A DNA stretch of 64,000 nucleotides from Niallia taxi (GTDB lineage Bacteria; Bacillota; Bacilli; Bacillales; Cytobacillaceae). The stretch lies in NCBI RefSeq assembly GCF_004005475.1, contig NZ_RZTZ01000001.1, positions 496,001 through 560,000 on the forward strand, written 5' to 3'. Of this stretch, positions 1-8,686 are shown in pieces (position 1 is the stretch's first letter; each line of letters opens with the position of its first letter). Position numbers and translations under genes: made by a program. The notes beneath the pieces are model-generated. The model was not told where the DNA came from and did no database searches. It saw only the letters and a program-made list of their open reading frames with translations.

Positions 1-221
1 AGCTTTGAAGCCATGTTGATTTGCTCATACAATGATTCAAGCCTGCCATTTGCTTCCACAGCAACTTGTTTAATCTGTTTTTCCGCATTGTTTTTTAGCA
101 AATAGGATACTTGATTAAAGGTGAGGATACTTACAATCAATAACACAATAAACATTGCTGACAGGAAAACTATTAGTATTTGGTTCCGTAATGTATTCCA
201 CTTTTTTAAGACTTTAAGCAT
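1..221 (-). CDS. Sensor histidine kinase, N-terminal part (cut by window edge)
   Basis: Only the first 73 codons are present; the gene runs off the left edge. The ATG at 219-221 follows a strong GGGGGAG ribosome site. The translated start (MLKVLKKWNTLRNQ) is basic, then a hydrophobic segment of about 20 residues (near residues 14-34), then a polar stretch entering an extracellular region (VSYLLKNNAEKQIKQVAVEANGR). This plan resembles the start of YesM-type sensor kinases with a large external sensor loop. The catalytic half is outside the window, so the family call is inference; a chemoreceptor is the main alternative. Confidence 0.5.
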   Translation of the reverse strand, partial: MLKVLKKWNTLRNQILIVFLSAMFIVLLIVSILTFNQVSYLLKNNAEKQIKQVAVEANGRLESLYEQINMASK

Positions 222-440
222 AGTCTCCCCCTTTAATTATTGGACGCACCACTAATAAACAGCAGTTCACCCAACTTAGTTTATTAGATAAACAAAGTTG
301 ATATACTTTTCGGTACAATTATCTCTCTGCACCATTTTATGTAAGCCCTTACTCAATTCGAATTATACTATTTTTTTTAGATGGATGATATAGAGAGTAT
401 TAGTATTTAGAAAAAATTCTTTCATACATAAACATAGAAA

Positions 441-467
441 AAGGGACCTCCTTACAGAATGTCCCTT
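441..467 (-). terminator. Rho-independent terminator of the luciferase-like oxidoreductase gene
   Basis: A 7-bp stem (aagggac/gtccctt) with a 13-nt loop sits just after the stop at 477 and is followed on the minus strand by TTTTT. Confidence 0.7.
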
Positions 468-476
468 CTCCCTAAT

Positions 477-1478
477 TTATGAAAGCAATTCCTCTGCTAT
501 CAGCTTGTATGACTGTATTTTATCAGCTATGTCATAAGTAATGGTAACAATCATCATCTCGTCAGCGCCATATGTCTCACTTACTTTGCTAAGCTTGTTT
601 TTGACTTCCTGCGGATTTCCGATGATCATTTTTTCCTTCATGGAAGTAAGCTTTTCGGTCTCTTCTTCTGTGAGCTCATAGTTTTTAGCCTCTTCTATTG
701 ATGGGACTCCTTTTTCCCCTTGCCCCTTTGCCCGTTGCAGTGACCAAATGAGGGAGCTTAAGGCAATAGCTTCTGCTTGTTCGGTTGTTTCTGCGCATAT
801 TACAGAAACAGCCACAATTACTTCAGCCTTGCTTTCCCCATTTTTGCGCTTTTTGAAGGCGAGCTTATACTGCTGAACAATTTCCGGTCCATCATTTTCA
901 CTCATAAAATGGCCAAATGTATAGGAAAGCCCAAGTGATCCTGCAAGAGCAGCGCTTTTTTTGCTTGTCCCAAGCAGCCATGGCACAGGCGCAACCGCTG
1001 GAACAGGTGCTGCTGATAATGCTGCTTGCTCATGAGCTGCAGGATATTCAGCATCCAAAAACTGCAGCAGCTCCTTGATGTTTTCAGGCATTGCCCACAC
1101 CTGCTTAAGAAAGTTCTCGCTCAGGGCATTACTTGCTTCTGCTGAACCACCTGGTGCTCTCCCAATGCCTAAATCGACCCGATCAGGAAATAATGTTGCC
1201 AGCATGTTGTAGACCTCAGCAACCTTGTATGGCTTATAATAGGGCAATAGAACAGCACCTGCACCAATTCGGATTGTACTTGTATTAGCTCCAATATAAC
1301 TCAGCATCACTTCTGGTGCTGAGCATGCAAGGCCTGGCAAGTCATGATGCTCTGCAAGCCAATAGCGTGTATAACCAAATTTCTCACCTGCTTGCGCCAA
1401 TTTGGCAGACGCAGCTAGGGCAGCTTGGGCATTTTGATTTGTAGAAATCGGTGATTGATCTAAAATTCCTAACCTCAT
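477..1478 (-). CDS. LLM-class flavin-dependent oxidoreductase (bacterial luciferase-like)
   Basis: A 333-residue protein of the luciferase-like monooxygenase family, expected to be a TIM barrel using reduced FMN. Family hallmarks are visible: the start MRLGILDQSPI, YWLAEHHDLPG near residues 38-49, IRIGAGAVLLPYY near 70-82 and RVDLGIGRAPGG near 99-110. The length matches B. subtilis YceB/YvbT-type relatives. The ATG follows an AGAAGG ribosome site and lies 15 nt after the DUF3219 gene, so it is probably the last gene of the SNF2-DUF3219-oxidoreductase operon and ends at the terminator at 441-467. The substrate cannot be read from the sequence. Confidence 0.85.
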   Translation of the reverse strand: MRLGILDQSPISTNQNAQAALAASAKLAQAGEKFGYTRYWLAEHHDLPGLACSAPEVMLSYIGANTSTIRIGAGAVLLPYYKPYKVAEVYNMLATLFPDRVDLGIGRAPGGSAEASNALSENFLKQVWAMPENIKELLQFLDAEYPAAHEQAALSAAPVPAVAPVPWLLGTSKKSAALAGSLGLSYTFGHFMSENDGPEIVQQYKLAFKKRKNGESKAEVIVAVSVICAETTEQAEAIALSSLIWSLQRAKGQGEKGVPSIEEAKNYELTEEETEKLTSMKEKMIIGNPQEVKNKLSKVSETYGADEMMIVTITYDIADKIQSYKLIAEELLS

Positions 1479-1493
1479 GAGGATGCCTTCTTT

Positions 1494-1781
1494 CTATCTA
1501 TTCCTTTTTTCCAACAGTGTTAACGTAAATTCGCCCACATTTCCTTTTTCATATAAGTTCGTGACAGATGTTGAGTATTGTTGGATAGCTGCAGCAAAGG
1601 ACAGCTCTGTTTCTGGAACGGTGACTTGAAAATCATTTTTGTACAATAATGTAGTAATGGCATGATAATCTTCATTTCCTACATCAAATACGACAGTAAT
1701 AGAATGAAGGCCGTCAATTAACTCTTCTTTATAGCTTTTTACATGTATTACCGTATCATTAAGTTTAATTTTGTTTACCAT
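1494..1781 (-). CDS. DUF3219 family protein (YkvR-like)
   Basis: A 95-residue protein of unknown function that resembles the small Bacillus DUF3219/YkvR family: compact, no signal peptide, with the pattern YSTSVTNLYEKGNVGEFTLTLLE at its C-terminus. The ATG lies 24 nt downstream of the SNF2 helicase stop and 15 nt upstream of the oxidoreductase start, so the three genes are likely co-transcribed. The family assignment is from memory of the YkvR pattern and is moderately firm; no biochemical role is inferred. Confidence 0.7.
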   Translation of the reverse strand: MVNKIKLNDTVIHVKSYKEELIDGLHSITVVFDVGNEDYHAITTLLYKNDFQVTVPETELSFAAAIQQYSTSVTNLYEKGNVGEFTLTLLEKRNR

Positions 1782-1805
1782 AGCCCTAACATTCCCTTCT
1801 ATTTT

Positions 1806-4800
1806 TTATAAAAGCAGGCTCCGTAATTCCTCTTCTGTAATGGATGACAGCACTGCTTCATCTGTATTGATAAGCTCATCAACAAGAAGCCGTTTCTTTT
1901 CCTGGAGCTCATGGATTTTCTCTTCAATCGTGCCTTTAGCCATCAGCTTGATTACTTGAACGACGTTTTCCTGGCCAATCCTGTGAGCTCGGTCGGCAGC
2001 CTGCTCTTCTACTGCAGGATTCCACCAAGTATCATAAAGAATAACCGTATCAGCACTCATTAAATTTAGCCCTGTTCCGCCTGCCTTTAGACTGATCAAA
2101 AAGTAGTCCCTTTCACCAGCATTATATCTATGGCACAGCTCTACTCTTTCACTCGATGGTGTGTTGCCGTCAAGATAAAAGAAAGGCATATCTCTAACAG
2201 CAAGCTCTCTGCCAATTAAATCAAGCATCTTCGTAAATTGAGAGAAAATCAGTACACGTCTGCCCGCTTGCTTGGACTCCTCTACCAATTGCATCAACTG
2301 CTCAAGCTTAGAGGATTTGCCATTATAACCGTCCACAAAAAGAGCTGGATGGCAGCAAATTTGTCTTAGTCTCGTCAACCCCGCTAAAATTCTAATGCGG
2401 TTTTTGCGTAGTGTCGCTTTATCGAGATGCTTGAATGTATCGTGGCGCAGTTTTGCTAAATAAGCACCATACAGTTTCTTTTGGTCTGGCAGCAAATCAA
2501 CTGCTTCCTCCCATTCCTCTTTTCTAGGCAGCTCCATCAGCACATCCTCTTTAAGGCGTCGCAGCAGAAATGGTTTTATGCGCTGTGCTATTTGCTTTCT
2601 TGTCAGATTGGCATATTCCTTCAAGCTTCTGAACAGCTGTGGAAAAACAATATAATACAGTGACCACAGCTCTTCTATGGAATTTTCCACTGGTGTTCCT
2701 GTTAAGGCAAAACGGTTGTCTGCATGAATTTGCTTCACGGCCTTTGCCGTTTGTGTTCCTGCATTCTTAAAGGCTTGTGCCTCGTCAAAAAATGCTGTGT
2801 GGAAGACATGTGTTGCATACCATTTAATATCCTTGCGCAGCAACGGATAAGATGTAATAACAACATCCATGCCATCAAGCTCATCTAGCAGCTTTTTCCG
2901 CTCTATTGCAGCACCATCTATAACAACCGCTTGAATCTCTGGTGCAAATTTCATTATTTCCTGAAGCCAGTTATATGTTAACGAAGACGGACAAACAACC
3001 AAAATCGGCTTATTATCCTTTTTTATGGCGGGAAGTTCTGAGGCAATGAAGGTGATGCTTTGCAGCGTTTTCCCTAGCCCCATATCATCTGCCAGAATAC
3101 CTCCAAAACCATATCGCGCAAGTGTTTTCATCCATTTAAAGCCTGTTTTCTGGTAATCCTTTAAGATGGATTGCAAATGCTCAGGCACCTCTATGTCAGA
3201 GCGTTCTGGATTTCGAATTACCTGCATAAGCTCCGCCATTGATTCATCTAATTCTAAAATACCTTGTTCTCCATCTGAAAAAAGGGATAGACCTTCAGTA
3301 AAAGGAAGCTCAAACATATCTACTTCCTCTTTCAGCTCTAGCTCTGGAAAGCGCAAAAACTGCTGAATTTTTTCAAATTCCCTAGTTTGCAAGGAAAGCA
3401 GCGAGCCGTTTTGTAGTCGGTAGTATTTGCGTTTCTCATCTAATGCAGACAGCAATTCCTTAATTTCTCTTTCTGGAAAGCCCTCCATTTCAAATTTGAA
3501 TTCCAGCCAGTTAATGCGGTCCTTCTTCACCTTTACCCTGAATTTCGGAAAGCTGTTTCCTTTGAAAATGCGATTACGGACTGCTGTTGTAGCATATATT
3601 TGTACACTTAGCTTTAATTCTGGCAAGGTATTATACAGAAATTCATACTCCAGCTCCTCATTGTAGAGGATATAGCCGCTTTCTGTTTCGGCAAACGAGC
3701 TGTTTTCCATTATTTTCAGGATTTCATTTTCCTTTTCTTCCTCCCTGACAAAAGCACCTTGTGCAGGAACATCCCTGCTTTCAACAGGATTTATTACAAT
3801 ATGGCCATAATGAAATTCTAAACTGGCCAAGAGCCGATTATTGACACGGTCCAAATACAGTTTTGCCAATAGGGGTGTGCGAACAAACTGACTGCTTATA
3901 TGCACACTGCCCAGTTTCCTTAAGTTAGGCGCTACCTTTTCCAGAAAAAACTCTGCTTGGTTTTGACGGATGGGAATATGATTTGTGCCAGTCTGCTCAA
4001 GCATCCCCTTTAACTCTGTTAGCCTTTGAATATCCTGACTGTCTACCTCATAGATTGTACCGCTTGAAACAACAGAATCATACATAGGAAGCAGCTGGAT
4101 TTGTTCCATTCCAGAAATAGAGAGCTGATGATTACCTGTTTTCCCATACTCGAATTGGAAGATTAATGGCAGCTTTCCGCTAGAAAGGGTTAAGCCTTGA
4201 TGTGTTTCTGCCCAACATTGAAATTCAACATGGGGCGCCTTTGTGAGCAGCTTACGAACCGATGGCCAAGAAGAGGGGGTGAGAAATACCATGTGCCTTT
4301 CCTCTGCCATTCCTGTCTTGCTTAACTGCGGCAAGTAGGCATTTTCGTCCTCAGCCACTGCCAACAGCCCTCCCAATAAAGCATCTGCCTCCTTAATAAA
4401 GCATTGTGTTTCTGGATTATGATTAATAGTTTCTGTTGTATAGACATTTGCTTGTTTCCAAGCAAGCAAAAAGGCGTGCATATTTGGTACGACAACATCA
4501 TCAATACGCATTTCAACTGCAAGCATCACCCTTTTATTAACTTCCTCCACCCGACAAACAAAAACTGCTTTTCTTACTTCTCGATTCTCAAAATGACGTT
4601 GATGTGCACTTTTCCGTTTAGGCTGCAAATCAAAAATAGACAATAATTCGTCTGCAAGCAGATCCTCTCTCTGCTCGATATGTGGTGCGGTTTTCTTTAC
4701 CTGATGCTCATAAACCGCCAGTAAAACTGCGGCCACATGCTGACAATCCTTTTGAAAGGAAGCAAGCTTTGGACAAGAGCATTCTGCTTGAATACTATCT

Positions 4801-4976
4801 GATGTCGTCTTTATGCTAACCTTAAAATCATCTGCACCATGGACAGTTGCTTTACATGTATCTGCATTAAATAATTGAAACGTAACTTTATTGCTTCTCA
4901 CAAAAGAATCTCCTCGCTTGAAGGAGACATTGCCGCACATTTCTTTTATGATGTTTTTTGTTAACCTAACATTCAT
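1806..4976 (-). CDS. SNF2-family DNA-dependent ATPase/helicase with SWIM zinc finger
   Basis: A 1056-residue Swi2/Snf2 ATPase resembling B. subtilis YwqA. The N-terminus carries a SWIM zinc finger: Cys66, Cys68, Cys78 and His80 (CxCx9CxH). A long middle region matches the bacterial SNF2 helicase-associated part. The C-terminal motor has Walker A DDMGLGKT (about 630-637), DEAQ (about 731-734), the TGTP motif, and motif VI ADRAHRIGQ (about 994-1002). Such proteins translocate on duplex DNA and remodel protein-DNA complexes; the bacterial target is poorly known. It is first in a three-gene operon. All catalytic motifs look intact. Confidence 0.93.
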   Translation of the reverse strand: MNVRLTKNIIKEMCGNVSFKRGDSFVRSNKVTFQLFNADTCKATVHGADDFKVSIKTTSDSIQAECSCPKLASFQKDCQHVAAVLLAVYEHQVKKTAPHIEQREDLLADELLSIFDLQPKRKSAHQRHFENREVRKAVFVCRVEEVNKRVMLAVEMRIDDVVVPNMHAFLLAWKQANVYTTETINHNPETQCFIKEADALLGGLLAVAEDENAYLPQLSKTGMAEERHMVFLTPSSWPSVRKLLTKAPHVEFQCWAETHQGLTLSSGKLPLIFQFEYGKTGNHQLSISGMEQIQLLPMYDSVVSSGTIYEVDSQDIQRLTELKGMLEQTGTNHIPIRQNQAEFFLEKVAPNLRKLGSVHISSQFVRTPLLAKLYLDRVNNRLLASLEFHYGHIVINPVESRDVPAQGAFVREEEKENEILKIMENSSFAETESGYILYNEELEYEFLYNTLPELKLSVQIYATTAVRNRIFKGNSFPKFRVKVKKDRINWLEFKFEMEGFPEREIKELLSALDEKRKYYRLQNGSLLSLQTREFEKIQQFLRFPELELKEEVDMFELPFTEGLSLFSDGEQGILELDESMAELMQVIRNPERSDIEVPEHLQSILKDYQKTGFKWMKTLARYGFGGILADDMGLGKTLQSITFIASELPAIKKDNKPILVVCPSSLTYNWLQEIMKFAPEIQAVVIDGAAIERKKLLDELDGMDVVITSYPLLRKDIKWYATHVFHTAFFDEAQAFKNAGTQTAKAVKQIHADNRFALTGTPVENSIEELWSLYYIVFPQLFRSLKEYANLTRKQIAQRIKPFLLRRLKEDVLMELPRKEEWEEAVDLLPDQKKLYGAYLAKLRHDTFKHLDKATLRKNRIRILAGLTRLRQICCHPALFVDGYNGKSSKLEQLMQLVEESKQAGRRVLIFSQFTKMLDLIGRELAVRDMPFFYLDGNTPSSERVELCHRYNAGERDYFLISLKAGGTGLNLMSADTVILYDTWWNPAVEEQAADRAHRIGQENVVQVIKLMAKGTIEEKIHELQEKKRLLVDELINTDEAVLSSITEEELRSLLL

Positions 4977-5081
4977 CTGGCTTTCTCCTTCTTCGACAAG
5001 TCCATTCGCTTTTTTTCTCTTTTTTCATTCTAACACCGTGCCTTATATGCAACAAACAATGTGCACTACTGAAAAATCCGA

Positions 5082-6014
5082 TTATTTACAAACTAAAACA
5101 TGCCTTTTAAAGCTGCCTTTGTTTGCTGTACAGCGGTCAACAATGCCAAAGCCGGCTTGTTGAATAGCCTCATCTACTTCTTCTATTGATACAATGACTG
5201 CTTTTTTAGCAAATCGTCTCGCACTTTTAAGCATTTCAAGCTTTTCTTCATACGGAAGTACAGAACAAAGATTGTAAGGCATATCAATAACAGCTACATC
5301 AAATGCACCCTTTACAGCTTTAATATCCTGTAATAGTACCTCTCCTTTTAAATGGAAATGGGCAATATTTTCTCGCGCTTTGCCTGTTACAAGCGGATTG
5401 ATATCGCTGCCGACAATATCTATCCCCATCGACAAGGCTTCAATCAAAACAGTACCGATTCCACAGCAAGGATCAATTGCCTTAACACCTGCTGGATGGG
5501 GCACAGCAATATTAGCAACAGCTCTTGCTAGTCTTGTGCTTAATGCAGTGGAATATTGATTAGGCTTGTTTTGGTGCTCGAGCCAGACAGATTTACTTTT
5601 ATGATAGTAACCAAATATCCAGCGGCCATTCGCAAACATAACTGCAAAGGTCTGTTTCGGGGTTTGTAAATCAACAGCTCCCTCTATATACGCCCCAGCT
5701 TCTCTCTCCATCCGTTTTCTGTCCGGAAATGGAATACTTCCGTCTCCTTTTATAAAAACGACTTTATAGGAAGCTTCTTTTAATCCTAGTTCACTAATTA
5801 CGGACAACAGTTCGTGATAGCTTTCGCTTTCTGCAAGTATGTCCACCCTTCCTTTCATAAATGGACTTCTGCTTTGCTCAAGCTCAAGCTTGCTTTCGAT
5901 GAAACCGGTGGAAGAGATACTGTCCTCTGGAAAAAGGGAGCGCATCTCAAGCTCGCATAAGTCTGTTTCATCCTCATGAAAAGATATGGTATAAAGATAA
6001 CCTTTGATTTTCAA
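5082..6014 (-). CDS. Trm11-like SAM-dependent RNA methyltransferase
   Basis: A 310-residue protein with a Rossmann methyltransferase domain in its C-terminal half: motif I DPCCGIGTVLIEAL (about residues 183-196), the acidic motif VGSDIN, and motif IV as DMPYNL where this family usually has DPPY. Trm11-type enzymes make N2-methylguanosine in tRNA; the bacterial Trm11-like proteins are less well defined, so the RNA target is inference. The start is TTG at 6014 behind ATGAGGTC. It is transcribed alone, upstream of the SNF2 operon with a gap of about 105 nt. The Pro-to-Met change in motif IV is the odd feature. Confidence 0.75.
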   Translation of the reverse strand: MKIKGYLYTISFHEDETDLCELEMRSLFPEDSISSTGFIESKLELEQSRSPFMKGRVDILAESESYHELLSVISELGLKEASYKVVFIKGDGSIPFPDRKRMEREAGAYIEGAVDLQTPKQTFAVMFANGRWIFGYYHKSKSVWLEHQNKPNQYSTALSTRLARAVANIAVPHPAGVKAIDPCCGIGTVLIEALSMGIDIVGSDINPLVTGKARENIAHFHLKGEVLLQDIKAVKGAFDVAVIDMPYNLCSVLPYEEKLEMLKSARRFAKKAVIVSIEEVDEAIQQAGFGIVDRCTANKGSFKRHVLVCK

Positions 6015-6130
6015 TTAATAGACCTCATTCTAATTCATATTTATTATGCTATTATAATGGACTTCCAGAAGTATTACTATTAAACGGGCTATTAGAATTT
6101 ACTTCCAGATATGCTATATGTAAACAAAAA

Positions 6131-6155
6131 AGATGCTCCTTTTAAAGGAACATCT
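6131..6155 (-). terminator. Terminator of ispA
   Basis: The stem agatgctccttt/aaaggaacatct (one mismatch) lies just past the ispA stop and is followed on the minus strand by six T residues. Confidence 0.75.
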
Positions 6156-6176
6156 TCTAAAAGCATAATAGCTTAG

Positions 6177-7136
6177 TTAAACTGATAGCATTTCTGTGAC
6201 TGTCGACTGGATTGCTTCTGCAAGCTTTTCTGGTGCTGTTAAATATAACAGTCCATTTCCTTCCAGTTTCGGAGAGAAGCCAAGAGGAACAGTTCGTTTA
6301 ATCAGCTGTGCATACAGCTCTGGTTCTGTTAGCTGTCTATCAAACTCCTGAACTGCAATTGCTTTGATTAAGGCTAGTCCGCCAGTGACATGCGGTGCAG
6401 CCATGGATGTGCCGCTAAGTCTAGCATATTGGCCATTTAAATAGGTGGACAGTATATTTTCTCCTGGGGCTGCAAGATCTACTTCCCTGTTGGAATTTGA
6501 AAATTCCGAAGAGCGTCGTGTGAAATTAACGGACCCGACACTGATTACCTCATTATAGGCTGCCGGATAGCCAAGCTCTTCTGTTGTGTCACGTCCATCT
6601 CCTTCATTTCCCGCTGCGCAGACAACAAGGATTTGGTTATCGACTGCTCTTTTGACGGCATCATGAAGGGCTTGGACATCATCTGGTCCGCCTAAGCTCA
6701 TCGAGATAATATCAACATTTTGTTCGATAGCATAGTTAATTCCGTTGGCAATCCAATCATACTGCCCTGAGCCTTGTCCGTTAAGGACCTTCACGATAAG
6801 AAGGGAGCTTTCTGGTGCTGCACCTACAACACCATTAGCATTTTCAACAGCCGCAATCGTTCCTGCGACATGTGTGCCATGTCCGTTATAATCTGTATAA
6901 ATATCTGGATTCGAGTTATCATCATCTGTAAAGTTATAGCCGCCAATTATGCGCTCCTGCAAATCAGGATGTGTCGTATCACAGCCTGTATCAAGGATTG
7001 CAATCTTCATTCCTTTTCCTTTCGATTTTCCCCATAATGCAGGTGCTTGAATTTGCTGTATTCCTGTTGGCACCTCATTTGTCATTTGCACCACTTGCTC
7101 TACTTTGTAAGGTATTACCTTCACTTCTGGTCTCAA
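6177..7136 (-). CDS. ispA: Intracellular serine protease (subtilisin family)
   Basis: A 319-residue S8 peptidase, exactly the length of B. subtilis IspA and close to it in sequence. The catalytic triad is visible: Asp49 (ILDTG), His86 (NGHGTHVAG) and Ser244 (GTSMAAPHV). There is no signal peptide. The short N-terminus contains VIPYKVEQVVQMTNEVP, corresponding to the LIPY-type inhibitory extension known in intracellular subtilisins, so the enzyme is probably made inactive and trimmed in the cytosol. The start is a TTG at 7134-7136 placed 8 nt after AGGAGGG. It is monocistronic, with its terminator at 6131-6155. ISPs degrade cytoplasmic protein late in growth. Confidence 0.93.
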   Translation of the reverse strand: MRPEVKVIPYKVEQVVQMTNEVPTGIQQIQAPALWGKSKGKGMKIAILDTGCDTTHPDLQERIIGGYNFTDDDNSNPDIYTDYNGHGTHVAGTIAAVENANGVVGAAPESSLLIVKVLNGQGSGQYDWIANGINYAIEQNVDIISMSLGGPDDVQALHDAVKRAVDNQILVVCAAGNEGDGRDTTEELGYPAAYNEVISVGSVNFTRRSSEFSNSNREVDLAAPGENILSTYLNGQYARLSGTSMAAPHVTGGLALIKAIAVQEFDRQLTEPELYAQLIKRTVPLGFSPKLEGNGLLYLTAPEKLAEAIQSTVTEMLSV

Positions 7137-7384
7137 AATATGATCCCTCCTGTAGGATTAGTAGTTTACATTAAATAGTTTAACAATTTAGCATATTCAA
7201 AAAAAGAGCCTTTCGACTCATATAAGAACACATGTTTTGCTGAAATTTGCCGATTTAATTTGTTTGCTCCTGATATAAATGACTCAACTAATAGACAGTA
7301 ATTTCAAATACTTCTTAAAAGCAATGAAAATAACAGACACGAATCCTATTATCTTGCTAATTTCCTCTATACAATTTAAACAAA

Positions 7385-7416
7385 TTAGATTATCATCTAA
7401 TTAGATAGTAATCTAA
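7385..7416 (+). promoter_or_regulatory. Two tandem palindromes TTAGAT-N4-ATCTAA before an MFS gene
   Basis: Two 16-bp palindromes, TTAGAT-TATC-ATCTAA and TTAGAT-AGTA-ATCTAA, sit end to end between the putative promoter region and the ribosome site of the MFS gene at 7431. Together they form a near-perfect 32-bp palindrome. This is typical of a dimeric repressor operator; the repressor is not encoded next to it. Confidence 0.65.
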
Positions 7417-7430
7417 AAAGGTGATAAATA

Positions 7431-8645
7431 ATGTCCATTCTGACAAATGAAAAGAAGTATCAAAAGCTTTTTCTAGCTGGTCTAATTAATGGTATCGGCG
7501 ATAGGTTTAGCCAGGTTGCTTCCCTGTCCCTTCTTTTACAGCTTGCTGATTCTGGCATGTCTGTCGGTATAACTCTTGCTCTTCGCATGCTGCCCTTCTT
7601 ACTGTTTGGGCCATTTAGCAACAAAATTGCTGCTAAATGGTCCCGAAAAAATCTGCTGATTTTTACAGATGCGGCTCGGGCTGTCATAGCCATTTCGTTT
7701 TTCTTTGTTGAAAATGAAGCAGATATTTGGATTATTTATTCCGCCTCCTTTCTTTTGGCAAGTGGAGAGGCATTATATGCACCTGTAAGAAAAGCAAGCA
7801 TTCCAGCAATTATTGCTCCCAAAAACTTGAAGGCTGTGAACGGTTTAGAACAGGTACAATTAGGCTTCGTCCTTGTTATTGGTGCATTGGCCGGAGGCGT
7901 TGTTTCCTATCTGTTTGGAATTCACGCTGCTTTTCTAGTTAATATTGTTTCCTTTATCGTTGCAGGTGCCTTCATTAACAGGATTGAAAGCTTGGAAAAT
8001 CCGCAGAGCAATGCTGTTTCTCCTTCTGAATATAAAGGAAAAGGACTGTTTTCAGTGCTCTTCTCTTCCTCCTTATTCATCATGCTAATGAGTGCTGATA
8101 TACTTGTTCCACTTGCCAATGGCATCGAAAATGTTCTTATCAGTGTGTATGCAAACAACACCTTTTTTGCAGGAGATTTAGGAGTAGGAATTCTTTATAG
8201 TGTGCTTGGGATAGGTTTTATCATCAGCCCGCTTCTCACTAAGTATATTAAGAGCCATTTCTTATATTTTGCCTATTTTTCCATGTTGATGGAAGGCTTC
8301 ATTTTGCTGGCTGTAAGTCAAATTGATTCATTCATTATTATTGCGGTCTTGTTTGGACTTCTTACTATATTTGGAGGTGTCGGCAATGCCCTGCTAGACA
8401 CTGTCATAATGAACGAGCTGCCACAAAAGCATCAAGGAGCTTATTTTTCCTTTTCTGCAACGATTGGAAATACGAGCTTGAGCTTGTCCATGTTTACCAC
8501 AGGGCTGCTTTTGAATTTCCTAGAGCCGCGCATATTAGGAGCCATAAATGGACTATTATATATTGTCTTTGGAGTAGTGTATCTATTGTGGAGTTTTCTG
8601 CTCATTCGACTAAAAAAATGGCAAAAAGGAAATTTTCTACAGTAA
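7431..8645 (+). CDS. MFS transporter (EntS/macrolide-efflux-like type)
   Basis: A 404-residue membrane protein with about 12 hydrophobic segments. It begins with a short cytoplasmic stretch and shows the MFS_3-like loop WSRKNLLIFTDAARA (near residues 63-77) and KASIPAIIAPKNLKAVNGLEQ (near 121-141), typical of exporters related to EntS and macrolide-efflux proteins. The ATG follows AAAAGGTGATAA. It sits alone and is convergent with the cyclase gene. The tandem palindromes just upstream suggest it is repressed until an inducer (perhaps its substrate) is present. The substrate is unknown. Confidence 0.85.
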   Translation: MSILTNEKKYQKLFLAGLINGIGDRFSQVASLSLLLQLADSGMSVGITLALRMLPFLLFGPFSNKIAAKWSRKNLLIFTDAARAVIAISFFFVENEADIWIIYSASFLLASGEALYAPVRKASIPAIIAPKNLKAVNGLEQVQLGFVLVIGALAGGVVSYLFGIHAAFLVNIVSFIVAGAFINRIESLENPQSNAVSPSEYKGKGLFSVLFSSSLFIMLMSADILVPLANGIENVLISVYANNTFFAGDLGVGILYSVLGIGFIISPLLTKYIKSHFLYFAYFSMLMEGFILLAVSQIDSFIIIAVLFGLLTIFGGVGNALLDTVIMNELPQKHQGAYFSFSATIGNTSLSLSMFTTGLLLNFLEPRILGAINGLLYIVFGVVYLLWSFLLIRLKKWQKGNFLQ

Positions 8646-8660
8646 ATTTTAGAGAAAAAA

Positions 8661-8686
8661 ACCTGTACCCTAATAAAGGTACAGGT
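8661..8686 (-). terminator. Terminator between convergent MFS and cyclase genes
   Basis: The stem acctgtacc/ggtacaggt with an 8-nt loop starts directly behind the cyclase stop codon; on the minus strand it is followed by seven T residues. Confidence 0.8.
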
